Shown: one piece after another, positions 53,622 to 63,586 of the stretch
Layout: each line of letters opens with the position of its first letter
How positions within the stretch are numbered: position 1 is the stretch's first letter
Assembly (NCBI GenBank): GCA_011032825.1
Contig: JAADJZ010000001.1
Location: forward strand, 310,001-374,000
DNA: 64,000 nt
Direction of reading: 5' to 3'
Source of the DNA: Massariosphaeria phaeospora
Lineage: Eukaryota; Ascomycota; Dothideomycetes; Pleosporales
Program-made: the position numbers and the translations under genes
Notes under the pieces: model-generated
Databases searched by the model: none
Told to the model about the DNA's origin: nothing
The model's input: the letters and a program-made list of their open reading frames with translations, nothing else

Positions 53622-56479
53622 ATGGCCACCAGAGCGAGCGTCAAGCGGACAGTGCCTCCGCCACAGCAAAACGTCCTCGCACCGCTGCGGGCGACGCAGC
53701 TGGTAAAAGACTCTAAAGCAATACTACCTGCAGGTACAACTTCCTCCAATGGGCTGGAAGATGCAGCTAACGCTTGCAGAACTAATTGCCACGATCCTCG
53801 ACTACCTCCCTGTTCCCGACATGTTCAGCTTCGCCCGCACCTCGAAACGAATGCTAGAGATGGTCTACGATGATACACGATGGATACAACGACTCAATAG
53901 CATGGGTTGTTGGAACGAGGTAGAAGCGAGGAAGCGATTTGAAGAGGCCATGCGGAGAAGAGCGGACCACCAGCGAGCAGAAGAGACACGGAAAGCCGCG
54001 GTTGGCCAGAATGGCAGCACAAATGGTGCTCCATGGACAGCAGATCAGGAACCAAAGACAAGTGTGACGCTATTCGACGCTGGCCTAGAAGAGGAAATGC
54101 AGCAGAAATCTTCAGATCGGAAGAGTGGACCAGGAGCGAGTACGTTGGTTAAGGGCTTTGAAGACATAACTCTATCAAAAATTGGTCCTCCGGCTCCCCC
54201 ACAGACGGCTAAGATAGACCCTGGTGCCGCTCTGAAAGTCATATCGCGCGTCCGTTCTATTAGGGGTATGGCGCGGCAAGAATACGGCAAAATCTATGGT
54301 GCACTGGCCCCCTATTACTTCGATCTCGCAAGATCAACAAGTCACGCAGACCCGGTTTTATTTAGAACCTACCGAGACCCCGAACAGCAAGCTCAGATGT
54401 TGTCTCAGTTGAAAGTCTTTGCAAAAGGCGACTACGCGCAGGGGTGGAGTCAGCGTGAGGAGAAGTTGGATACCATGGTGGGCATATTTGAGAATGCCGT
54501 CCTCCGAGAATTTGAACAGGGGAACGAATCGAAAGACTTGGATGGTAGGATGAAGAGGTTCGCCCATGTTTTGGTAACGCTCAACGGAGGCTCTGCTGGA
54601 GTGGATTCATTCATTCACAATCACCCATTGATGCTTGAGAAAGAGGGCTTAGGTAGCCCTTCTGAGTGTCTTAGGCAGGGGGACCAGGGGCAGATCTCTC
54701 TCCAGCCGTCTCATGACTTCTTCAGAGGCCTGGCCATTGCCTTAAACGAGGAGGCAGCTGTTATCGACCGTGTCTTTCCAACATCAGTGGATGTGTTACA
54801 CCCCTTTCTCGAACGTGTTGCCGAGGACGTCGTTTCGGAGTATATCACTTCACTGTTTGATGAGGCACACGAAGTCAGTACCGAGGTTTACCTGAAAGCT
54901 GTCGCCGGTGTCTTCGAACAAGCTCTGCAACTTGCAGTGTCTTTGAAACCTACGCAGGCTTCGAAGCCTAACTTCCAAGAGGAAGCAATGTCAACAATCT
55001 GCCGTTGTTTTGAACAACATGTAGATCTCTATTTGCAAGAAGAGCTGGATTTCTTCAAACGAAAATCGGCTGCCGAGGTGGACGTTTGGGAGAAGCGGTT
55101 GACAGAAGAGGAGGAAACTGCGGAAACATTTTACATGGCTAATGTTAATCGCCAAGCTGCGAAACGTGACTTCCTCACCTCTTTCAAAAAGGTTGTGATG
55201 ATGCCCGTTAGTGTCATTCCCACAATTGGCGGTTCTAGCACAAACCGACCTGCAACATACACCCCAGGTTTTAATAGTATCACCCTAGAGCCGACTTCAA
55301 CATCAGCAACGCCCGTACCCGGTGAACGCTCGCCCTCTCCACGGCCCGAAGCAGCACCCACGACCGAGCTTGCTGCTAAGGCTGCGATTATGAACTCTCG
55401 CCTCGAGGGCATACGGACTCTCTTCAGTATTGAAGTCGCGTTGAATTTAACGCACACGGCCAAAACAAGCTTAGAGCGAGCGGCACGCTTTGTGCGACTT
55501 GGTGGGCAGTCGGGCGAGGAAGCAAAAGAGCAGTGCGAAAACATCTTCATCAAGCTGCTGCAAATTCTTGGAGGGCGGCACATGAAGCCGGGGTTCGACA
55601 AGGCTGTCAATCACTTAGCGGAGTACAGACCAAGAGAAGTTGCTGATCATAGCAAAGAAGGTGTGGCACCGCTCGTAGCTTTCCTCGAACTAGTGAACGT
55701 TGGAGACTTGATCCAGCAGATGGTGGAAGTTTTCTATATGCAGGAAATGGTTGCTGCAAACCTCACTGACCGGGACGACTTTTTGGATCCGGCATGCAAG
55801 GAGAAGAAACGGTTCGAGCAGATGCTGGACGAGCGGGTAGCTGCAGGGCTGAACAAGGGGATCGATGTGCTCATGGACGAAGTGGAGTATCTATGTGGCA
55901 CAACCCAGCTCCCCACCGACTTCAACCCCGTCGCGGATCCGAACGGAATGGTGCAGGTGTTTGACATTGGACCCAGCGAGACGGCTAAGAAGGTGGTTGA
56001 CATCGTCTCGTCGCACACAAGTATGCTTGTCGGGAGCACAGACAAGAACGTGCTTGACGTCTTCAACCAGGAAGTCGGATTGCGCCTGTTCACAGCATTA
56101 TGCAAGCATCTGAAGCGACAAAGGATCAGCGTGGACGGTGCAATCAAGCTGATCAGGTAAGTCTCGGTCCGCGAGTAGAAGCTGGCCCACTGACGCGCGA
56201 TACAACAGCGACATGAATGCGTACAACTCGTACATTGTCTCGCTCCGCAACAAGTCGCTCACCCAGTACTTCGCGGCACTGCGCGAGCTCTCGCAGATTT
56301 ATCTAATCGATCCGAAGAGCGCAAAAGAGATCGCCACGATAATTGCCGACTCGGACCGATACCACGGTATCTTTAGGGCTGAGGAGGTGTACGAGTATGC
56401 GGAGCGCAGGGCTGATTGGTACCAGATCAAGGGCGCGGTGGAGAAGCAGATGTACGGAGTCGGGTGTCTAGTAATGTGA
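53622..56479 (+). CDS. RCY1: Recyclin-1 homologue: F-box and Sec10-like exocyst domain, CaaX end
   Basis: Exons 53622-53733, 53780-56156 and 56209-56479 join to 919 aa. Rcy1 is an F-box protein that recycles membrane proteins such as the v-SNARE Snc1 from endosomes to the surface. Splicing of the 46 nt first intron (GTACAA...GCTAACG...TTGCAG) creates the F-box LPAELIATILDYLPVPDMFSF (about 35-55). Without it a false ATG at 53749 would be chosen. Residues from about 160 to 900 are helical and match the Sec10-like region (GMARQEYGKIYGALAPYYFDLARSTSH..., YVYITSLFDEAH-like segments, EVFYMQEMVAANL). The final residues CLVM form a CaaX prenylation box, as in yeast Rcy1. Pfam-scale homology over the whole length is expected. 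Confidence 0.88.
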
Positions 56480-57083
56480 ATCGATGCGGCGCTACGGGCG
56501 ATCGCGTTGTTGCTATTGATCTGCGGTAGTGTACCAGCGAGAAACGGTGCAGGCGTGGGTGTGGGTGTGGGTGTGGGTGGCTGCATGTGTGTCGTTCGCA
56601 ATCGGGCCAGGTTCCCCAGCCTCCCCCAGGTGTGCCTTGGTGATTGCGGCCCGTGCGGAACCACTCCTCCGACGATGCTTCTCTGCTTCTCTGCGACTTG
56701 ACCAGAGCTCGTTGGTAAAACACGCACACTGCTGTCTGTCTCGCCTGCGCAGGCCCGCTCGTTGTCCTGCCCCCGCATCTCTCACTCGCGCAAACGCGCT
56801 CCCAGTGATCTGCGCCCGCACAGTCGCCGTGGAGTGCAGCAGCCACACGAGCCGCCAAACCCCACCACCGCGTTGGCGAGTCCATCTGATCACCACCGGC
56901 GCCCTCGCTGCTCTTCTGCATCGCCAACCACTGCGCTCCACCCCTTCGCCTGCGGGGTACGATCTCCACTCACTAGCAGGCTCACCGCAGACGTTTGGAT
57001 TTGACCTCCCTTTACCTTCTACTTTACTGGCTGCAAACCCTCGGCGAACCACTGCACGCGGAGCTTCAAGGTCGCCAGCAGCT
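56480..57083. other. Intergenic with a GTGGGT minisatellite
   Basis: Between two plus-strand genes. About four and a half copies of GTGGGT occur at 56553-56582. The rest is the GC-rich promoter of the SWIB gene. Confidence 0.45.
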
Positions 57084-58190
57084 ATGGCCAGTGAGTCTTG
57101 CTATTGGGTGAGCACCAGCTTTGCTTGCACCGCTAACTCGACATGTGTCCAGGCTTAGCCCCCGACGTCGAGGCTGCCTACACGGCCATCATCGACGGCA
57201 TCCTGGGTGCAAGCGACCTGCACACCATCTCCGCCAAGCGCATAAGGAAGGGCCTCCAAGAGGCGCTGGACCATGACATTTCCCGGCTGAAGGTACACAT
57301 TGGTTTGCGGCCGACGTCTGATGAGCTGTACTAATGGCCAAGATAGGATGAAGTCAACAACCTCATCTTGCAGCGCTTCGACAAGTTCAACAACGAACAG
57401 AATGGCGCACCCGACCCCGAACCTTCCGAACCCATACCGACCGTCGAGGCACCCCCGACCAACGGTCTCAAAGCCAGCACCGCGGATAGCTCTGAGAACG
57501 GGAGTACCTCCTTCTCGAAGAAGCGGACACCAGACGACGATTCGGCGCTCTCGGAGCTAGAACAATCCCCGCCCAAGAAGAAGCAGAAGAAGAGCAAGCC
57601 GGCTGAGGATGCTGATGCGGCTTTTGCTTTGCAGCTGCAGGCCGAATTGAACGCCGGGTCACGCACAAGGGCAACGCGTGGTGGGAATACCAAGAGGAAG
57701 GCGCCGCTTCCAAAAAAGAAGAAAGAGAAGAAGAAGAGCGCAGACAAGATCAAGGATGAGGACGACAGCGATATTGGGTCAGGCAGTGGAGCCGAGAAGA
57801 AGTCGCCCAAGCGGACAGGAGGGTTCCACGTATGTCACCATGTTCCATTCCCCAGTGTAGCCGATGTTGACAAGACTACAGAAACCCATGGCGTTATCGA
57901 CCCCACTTTCCGAGCTTCTAGGCGAGACTCAGGTAAGTCACTCTCCGGGTGCCATCGTGTGCAACCATCCACTCCCCGTGAACTCTACTGATGACCTCCA
58001 GCTTTCCCGACCCCAAACAGTGAAGAAAATATGGCAGTACGTCAAAGCGCGCGACCTGCAGGACCCTAGCGACAAGCGCCAGATCCGCTGCGACGACGCG
58101 ATGCGAGCCGTCTTCAAGCAAGACCGCGTCCACATGTTCACCATGAACAAGATTCTTAATCAAAACTTGTACGCCGTGGACGAGGAATAG
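57084..58190 (+). CDS. DEK_C and SWIB/MDM2 domain protein (UAF30/TRI1-like)
   Basis: Five exons (57084-57090, 57153-57292, 57347-57829, 57882-57932, 58002-58190) give 289 aa; exon 1 holds only seven bases. The N-terminal 55 residues form a DEK_C helical bundle (YTAIIDGILGASDLHTISAKRIRKGLQEALDHD). A disordered Lys/Glu/Ser-rich middle with several nuclear localisation-like runs (PPKKKQKKSKP, KRKAPLPKKKKEKKK) follows. The C-terminal 211-286 is a SWIB domain (MALSTPLSELLGETQLSRPQ ... VKKIWQYVKARDLQDPSDKR ... MNKILNQNL). Yeast homologues are Uaf30 (Pol I upstream activation factor) and Tri1. Which it corresponds to is not resolvable, but chromatin or Pol I transcription is the expected role. Confidence 0.9.
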
Positions 58191-59433
58191 TGTAATACAT
58201 CTCCTGCGTTGTGTAGCGTCATCGCATAACTCATCCATCATATCCCGCCTCCATATCCACAGCTTGGTGCTGAGCTCGAACACAAATCGGGCAAATTTGA
58301 CTTTAGCTTTTCATCTTTCCTCCATATTATTTGCTCCATTTGGGGGACATTCATACTAGCATGGCGACTCACGGCGTTTTTAAGGTGGTTTTAGGCATTC
58401 TTTCATCGCGCTCAGGTCACTAGGTTTTCCTCTCAAAGCCGTGGACGGGGGCTCGGAACTGGCTCTTCCATGAACTGCAATGGCGGCGTAAAAGCAAACT
58501 CCCTCTAGCATTCGCGAAAATAGTACTGGGTGTGGAGCTGGAATCTATCAAGAGAAGGCGGAGAGGCTTGGGTAGGGGGGTTCGGGGGTCGGATACGGAG
58601 AGTGAACGAGACTTGTCAAAGTAGATGGCTCAGGACATACTTGGACGATGCGCTGTATGCCGTAAAGCATGGACCTTTTGAATGAATTGAGAATCACGAA
58701 GCTTGGTTTCTGGAATGCCGTGCACCATATGTCGTTCGACCGTGGCAATCTACCTAGGTAATTCTGAAGACACGTGCACCACATTGGCCCGCACAATTCA
58801 TTGCTGATTTAGATAGACTTTAGGCAATCTTTCTAACAGTATAGGAGATTCTAGTAGCAGGTAAACTTATTACTTTTACCTGTAGAAACTGAGAGGTTGA
58901 ACGCTACTGCATCCTCCATCGTCGATACCTTCGATCCAAGTACACCCCCGTTGTTACTTCTCTAACCGCCAAAACATTAATAGCTATGACGTAGCGCGAA
59001 TCTCATGTTTGTCGCCTCTTCTGGCCTGTCTTCAATCCTCTGCTACACTAAGTTCAGTTACCCTTCACAGCGAGTGCTGCTGTGTTCAGTTACCCGCCAC
59101 ATTGAGGTCTGACACTCGCGTTCATCTCTTGTTCTGGCCCTCTTTGGTTACCTACTGTATCAAGCTATAACTCTTGCGTTTGTTTCTAGTTCTAACTTGT
59201 CTTTAGACAGTGAGTTTGAACCTGAGGCTCACACTTATCGCTTGTTCTGGCTCTCCTCTATCACCTGCTGTAACAAGGTTTAGCTATCACCTTTGTAGCT
59301 TCTTCTAATCTGTCTTTAGTCACTTACTGCTATACATTGCAGCTGTCGCCTTTGCTACTTCTTCTCGCTTCTATCAGAGGTGGCTTCTGTTGGTTCTTCT
59401 GTTGAATCTTCTATCGGGAGTCTATTCGCTACT
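58191..59433. other. Intergenic ending in a degenerate tandem array
   Basis: The first 600 bp show nothing; an AT-rich segment lies at about 58800-58900; from 59006 a tandem array begins (next entry). Confidence 0.45.
59006..59385. repeat. Degenerate ~57 bp pyrimidine-rich tandem array
   Basis: Six to seven imperfect units of 57-59 bp, each containing a variant of 'CTTGTTCTGGCYCTC..TYACCTGCTGTA.CAAG.TTAGCTATC' and a CTTTGT/CTTGCG boundary. It is pyrimidine-biased and noncoding as far as I can see. It precedes a split ORF that itself contains 57 bp repeats. Confidence 0.55.
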
Positions 59434-59590
59434 ATGAACCGTCCAATCGTGTTGTCATCTTCTCTAAAGCGTCGCAAGTAAGTCCTCTACTCAAATTATC
59501 CGCCGCCTTTACTATCAACTAACATCTACAAGTCTTACAGGCTCAACTAGTCCCTCTTCAGTAAACCGACTGACCTCGTATCGACCACAA

Positions 59591-59683
59591 ACGAACGTGT
59601 TGCCCCGAGCCACGAACGCTTTGCTCCGAGTCACGAACGCGTTGCCCCGAGCCACGAACGCTTTGCCCCGAGTCACGAACGCG
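59591..59683. repeat. 21 bp repeats in a 42 bp higher-order pattern
   Basis: Four and a half 21 bp units (ACGAACGYKTTGCYCCGAGYC). Units 1 and 3 are near-identical, as are units 2 and 4, giving a 42 bp period. The coding consequence is alternating RVAPSHE/RFAPSHE. Confidence 0.8.
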
Positions 59684-59928
59684 TCCTCCCAAGAAAGTCC
59701 TCCCAAGATACAAATGCGTCCTCAATCTTTCTACCCACTGAGGCCTTCCAGGCTATTGCTACGGGGGTCTACAATATCGACTTCATAGCCTCACCGTTCG
59801 CTGCTGCGGCTGAACTGAATCCAACTTTCGGACGGCAATTTAATGCGTTGTTTTCTGAGCATTTTGGCATATGTGCGGGATTACACCAAGGCACCGCTAC
59901 TCAGGGTGTTATTGATCTCATACAGGAG

Positions 59929-60090
59929 GATGAGCGGCGCATCGGCATTCTTGAGGGGGGTTAGCAACCGAACCGCTTTCCGGAAGGATGAGCGGCGCAG
60001 CGGCATCATCGACGTGGAGAGCGACCGAACACCTTTCCTGAAGCATGAGCGGCGTAGCGGCATCATTGACGTGGAGAGCGACAACAAACT
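59929..60090. repeat. 57 bp coding repeats with one 58 bp unit
   Basis: Units start at 59929 (58 bp), 59987 (57 bp) and 60044 (partial), each beginning GATGAGCGGCG or CATGAGCGGCG. Units 2 and 3 encode the 19-residue repeat DERRSGIIDVESD plus six variable residues; unit 1 has one additional base. Confidence 0.75.
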
Positions 60091-60222
60091 GCCTATGCCT
60101 AAACAAGTGAAGTATGATATAGCTTCAACGTTTTCTCTGCTACGTACAGCTAATAACCTACAGAAAGGTGTTGACTTAGGCATCACGTATAGTGTACGCT
60201 ACACACCTAAGGATTTTCAGCC

Positions 60223-60459
60223 CTAGAAGATACCTGCGTTTGATATAATAACACCTCGGCAACAGTGTGTCCGGTATAGGAGTGCGCCCGAGGTGGGGGT
60301 TGGGCAGATGGCGTGCTCGAAGATGCTGTTGCGGACCTCGCTGGGGAGCGTGGAGAAGAGCGGGGATTGCGTTTGAGGGTGGCAGTTTTGCGGGGTCAGG
60401 GAGGCTAGGTCGCGGCGGAGGGTTCGCGCGGCGGTTCGGTGCTGCTTCGTTTGCGCTGA
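60223..60459 (-). pseudogene. Truncated F-box/2EXR-like gene fragment
   Basis: On the minus strand the frame reads SAQTKQHRTAARTLRRDLAS, then QSPLFSTLPSEVRNSIFEHAI (the typical F-box-like opening of large fungal families) and CPTPTSGALLYRTHCC, before stopping at 60223. That is about 40 residues after the motif, where family members continue for hundreds. The stop overlaps the end of the opposite unknown gene, so the break coincides with the edge of that repeat locus. An acceptor (TATGTAG) at 60460 suggests the fragment was an internal exon; I could not define its first exon. Confidence 0.5.
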
Positions 60460-61555
60460 CCTACATACATGTGGTGAGCAGTCTGAGCCGTTATTGTTGT
60501 GTTAAGATTCGGTGCCTACATGATGAAGAGACGTCGTGGGGGTTTCGCAGTACAAACGACTTCTCTATGCTTGTGATATTGTCAGTTTTGCTGTCTTCGG
60601 ATGCTCTCTACCGTCCTGTTCTGTACGGAGTAGAAGAAAGCAAAGCAGATCAGACGATATCAGAGTGTGGTGTCTGTCGGTGCGTACCTGAAGGCTGACA
60701 TGAGCGCGAAGCGAGGCAAGCACACCCCTGTCGTCGCCGCTCCTTCCACGCTTCGATCGGCCCCTGTGGCCCCGCGCCTTGGCCTCGACCTCTTCTTCTT
60801 CTTCAACCACCTTTTGTTCTCAACCATCATGCCCATCAGGTATCTGAGTCATTCTTGCCAAACAATTCCGCATCTGCCACCGCGTTCGAGCCGCCGGAGT
60901 GCCCGGAAATGGCGAGCCAAATCGACGCTAAAGTAGCAAGCTTCACGCGTGGCTGGCTGTGGCTTGCCTGGTGGCTGCTGAAAGACTCACTTCAGGGGCT
61001 CCGCATTGCCGTCGCGTATCCGCTGTGAGCAGTCTATGCGCAGGACACGCGATACAGTCTAATGTGTCGTCGGTTCATCGTCGTGGACAGTCAAGTCAAT
61101 TGTGAGTCTACACCCCTAGATCTGAGCTTGATAGAACACAGGCACTCGAGCTAAACCATTGATCACCGCCGACCCCAGGAATGCATCTCCCGGATGTCCA
61201 GGTTCCCGGGTGGGTGTTGAGCGGCTCAGTTTACGCTTGTTGACATCCTGTCCAGACTCTAGACCCATCGTGGACGGAAACTTATCTGTTATGAGCCTTG
61301 CGAATCCAAAAAGGAACAGCACGATGCGCTGGCTGTTAATGGATTGCCTCGGCCATGCAATTGACAGCTCGCGCACTAGGGTAGCGTCCAGTCGCTCTAG
61401 AGAACGCGTGCTAATGTCATCGCTACGATTCGTGTAGCACCCTTTCACATAGCCATATATATTGGACGACCATCGTCGCATTGCACTTTCTGTCGATTTC
61501 ACTCCGGTCACTCGCTCATTTCGTTAATCATTCAGATATTTTTCTGCCGCCCAAA
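60460..61555. other. Intergenic, 1.1 kb
   Basis: Minus-strand ORFs of 80-130 codons occur without domain content; some may be remnants of the F-box-like gene's 5' part. The right end is the promoter of the chitin-binding gene, with a TATATAT at 61456-61462. Confidence 0.45.
61456..61462 (+). promoter_or_regulatory. TATA element of the chitin-binding protein gene
   Basis: TATATAT about 95 bp before the ATG at 61556. Confidence 0.45.
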
Positions 61556-63586
61556 ATGTTGGCGCTTCCTGTCTTCGTAGCATTCCTGCTTGGGGCCGTT
61601 GGGGTCCACGGCGCCGTATCGACCTCAGGCCGATGTGGCCCTGAACACAAAGGTCTTACTTGCTCAGGATCGTCTTTTGGGAATTGCTGCTCGTCTTACT
61701 CGTGGTGGTAAGTTTCCATCCTCCCCTTCGATACTCGTACCTGGGTGCTGACACGAAGTAGCGGAACGACTTCAGACTACTGTGGCAAGGGTTGTCAGGC
61801 AGGATTCGGAAAGTGTGGAAATTTACCGCCACCTTCGAAGCCCTCGACCCTGAAGTCGGTCGTCGTGCCTTCTAAACCCCCGGCGTCGTCCTGCCCTGCA
61901 GTCGTTGTTACCAAACCTGCTGTCACCCAAATTGTGACCTCCATTCAAACGGTGGCCGGGTCAGCTTCTACTCAAACAATCACGCAAACCTCAACGTTGA
62001 CAATTCCGGGAGAAGGAGACGTCACCACAGTCACAATCCCCACAACAGTCACTTTGCCAGGAGAAGAAGGTCCGGGTTCGATCACGACTCTGACTATTCC
62101 CGGAGAAGGGGAAGTAATTACGGTTACAGTTCCCACAACAGTCACTTTGCCAGGAGAAGAAGGTCCGGGATCGATCACCACAATTACAGTTCCCACAACA
62201 GTGACCTTGCCAGGAGAAGAAGGTCCGGGTTCGATCACGACGCTGACTATCCCGGGAGAAGGCGAAGTCATCACGGTCACAGTTCCGACGACTATTGCTG
62301 GAGATGCCCCTACTTGCTCCCTTCCAGGAGAAGGTGTCACTGTTACAATTCCGGGTGATGCCGTCACTGTCACCCTGCCGGCCGAGATCTCGACTCTGAC
62401 TATTCCAGGAGCAGGAGAAGTTATTACGATCACAGAGCCAACGACTATTGCAGAGACCCTTCCCGCCGCTGAGCCCTCGACAATAACTCTCTCCGCCGTA
62501 GTGAGCACATTGACTGTTCCTGGAGCTGGAGAAGTAATTACAGTCACAGTGCCAACAACTATTGCAGAGACCCTTCCAGCTGTAGAGCCCTCAACAATAA
62601 CTCTCTCCGCCGTAGTCAGCACCTTGACTGTTCCCGGAGCTGGAGAGGTAATTACGGTCACAGTGCCAACGACCATTGCAGAAACCCTTCCAGCCGCGGA
62701 GCCCTCGACAATAACTCTCCCCGCCAGCACAGTAACTCTCCCCGCCGAACAAATTAGCGCAAGCGCGTGTCCGACCCTGGAGACGCCCTCAGCGAGCGCG
62801 TGTCCGACAGCGAGCGCATGCCCAACTCTAGAGACGCCTTCAGCAAGCGCCTGCCCGACCTTAGAGACGCCCTCAGCGAGCGCGTGTCCAACAGCAAGCG
62901 CATGCCCGACTCTAGAGACGCCTTCAGCAAGCGCCTGCCCGACCTTAGAGACGCCCTCAGCGAGCGCGTGTCCGACAGCGAGCGCATGCCCAACTCTAGA
63001 GACGCCTTCAGCGAGCGCATGCCCAACTCTTCCCCCATCAACAACCACAGTCACCGAAACGCCCTCGGCCGCCAGCTCGTCCGCTGGCATCGCCGCTTGC
63101 TCCGCGCCTCCCAACAGCATCCAAAACCCCAGCTTCGAAGCCCCGCTACCCCCTTGGGTCGCGCTTCAGGCCGGCGACGCAACACTCGAACGCACCAGCT
63201 CCTCGGCCTCGCCCGGCGGCACCTTTTCCTTCCGCGCGCGCAGCGGCCCCACCAACAACAACCTCCCGCAGAACCTCGTGCAGGCCGTGGCTCTGTGCCC
63301 GGGCACCACATACCGGCTTTCGTTTGCGGCGCGACGCGCCACGACTGGCGGGTCGGTCAGCGCTACAGGGTACATACAGGTTGGGACGGCGCCGGAAGTG
63401 GCCATTGCCGGTGGAGTCATAACATCTAATACATTCTCTCTTGCGGGCGGCGCGAGTGGCGGGACGTTCACTGTGCCGAGTGGTGTTAGGCACGGGCTTA
63501 TACGGATTGGGTTCACGTACACGGGCGCCACGACGACGGCTAAGGAGGTCCTTATCGATGATGTGGCGCTTACTGTGGTCGCGTAA
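61556..63586 (+). CDS. Secreted protein: hevein-type chitin-binding domain, Thr/Pro/Ser repeats, C-terminal CBM-like domain
   Basis: Exons 61556-61707 and 61762-63586 give 658 aa. After a signal peptide (MLALPVFVAFLLGAVGVHGA), residues about 27-70 form a ChtBD1 (hevein) domain with eight cysteines (CGPEHKGLTCSG, NCCSSYSWCG, DYCGKGCQAG, FGKC). A long low-complexity region has two repeat types. One is beta/mucin-like PTTVTLPGEEGPGSITTLTI-type units (about 140-370). The other is an 11-residue SASACPTLETP unit (about 390-480), whose paired cysteines could cross-link. Residues about 510-658 look like a jelly-roll CBM (NSIQNPSFEAPLPPWVALQA ... YRLSFAARRA ... EVLIDDVALTVV). Cell-wall or host-interface binding of chitin is the natural inference; no catalytic domain is visible. 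The ATG at 61556 is chosen over the in-frame one at 61481 because the signal peptide begins there. Confidence 0.85.
61990..62730. repeat. Thr/Pro/Gly-Glu coding repeats
   Basis: Imperfect units of about 60-90 bp encoding variations of TIPGEGEVITVTVPTTVTLP in the chitin-binding gene. Confidence 0.75.
62757..63030. repeat. SASACPTLETP coding tandem repeat (33/48 bp)
   Basis: About nine units of 33 or 15 bp encoding SASACPTLETP or SASACPT. Nucleotide identity is very high, marking recent expansion. The opposite strand appears as a long shadow ORF. Confidence 0.85.

Larger units (their letters stand above)
59434..60226 (+). pseudogene. Unknown repeat-containing gene, apparently frameshifted
   Basis: Exon 1 at 59434-59477 (MNRPIVLSSSLKRR) and exon 2 from 59562 join in phase, giving 148 aa that stop at 59964. 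The frame contains a heptad-pair repeat (HERVAPSHERFAPS) and an ordered-looking block (SSIFLPTEAFQAIATGVYNI ... FGRQFNALFSEHFGICAGLH). The continuation (KHERRSGIIDVESD repeats, then KQVKYDIASTFSLLRTANNL, ending PKDFQP) lies in the next frame and stops at 60226. A run of six G (59955-59960), one more than the 57 bp repeat unit predicts, separates them. I recognise no family; the Gly/Asp-Glu-Arg-Arg repeats and flanking array suggest a repetitive, possibly mobile-element-associated locus. The acceptor chosen for exon 2 is one of three close candidates. Confidence 0.5.

Noticed and set aside
60267..60698. 143-codon plus-strand ORF
   Set aside because: Trp/Arg/Gly-rich antisense reading of the F-box-like fragment.
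61972..63120. 382-codon minus-strand ORF
   Set aside because: Antisense of the repetitive chitin-binding gene; its repeats mirror the sense repeats and it lacks a start-proximal signal or domain.
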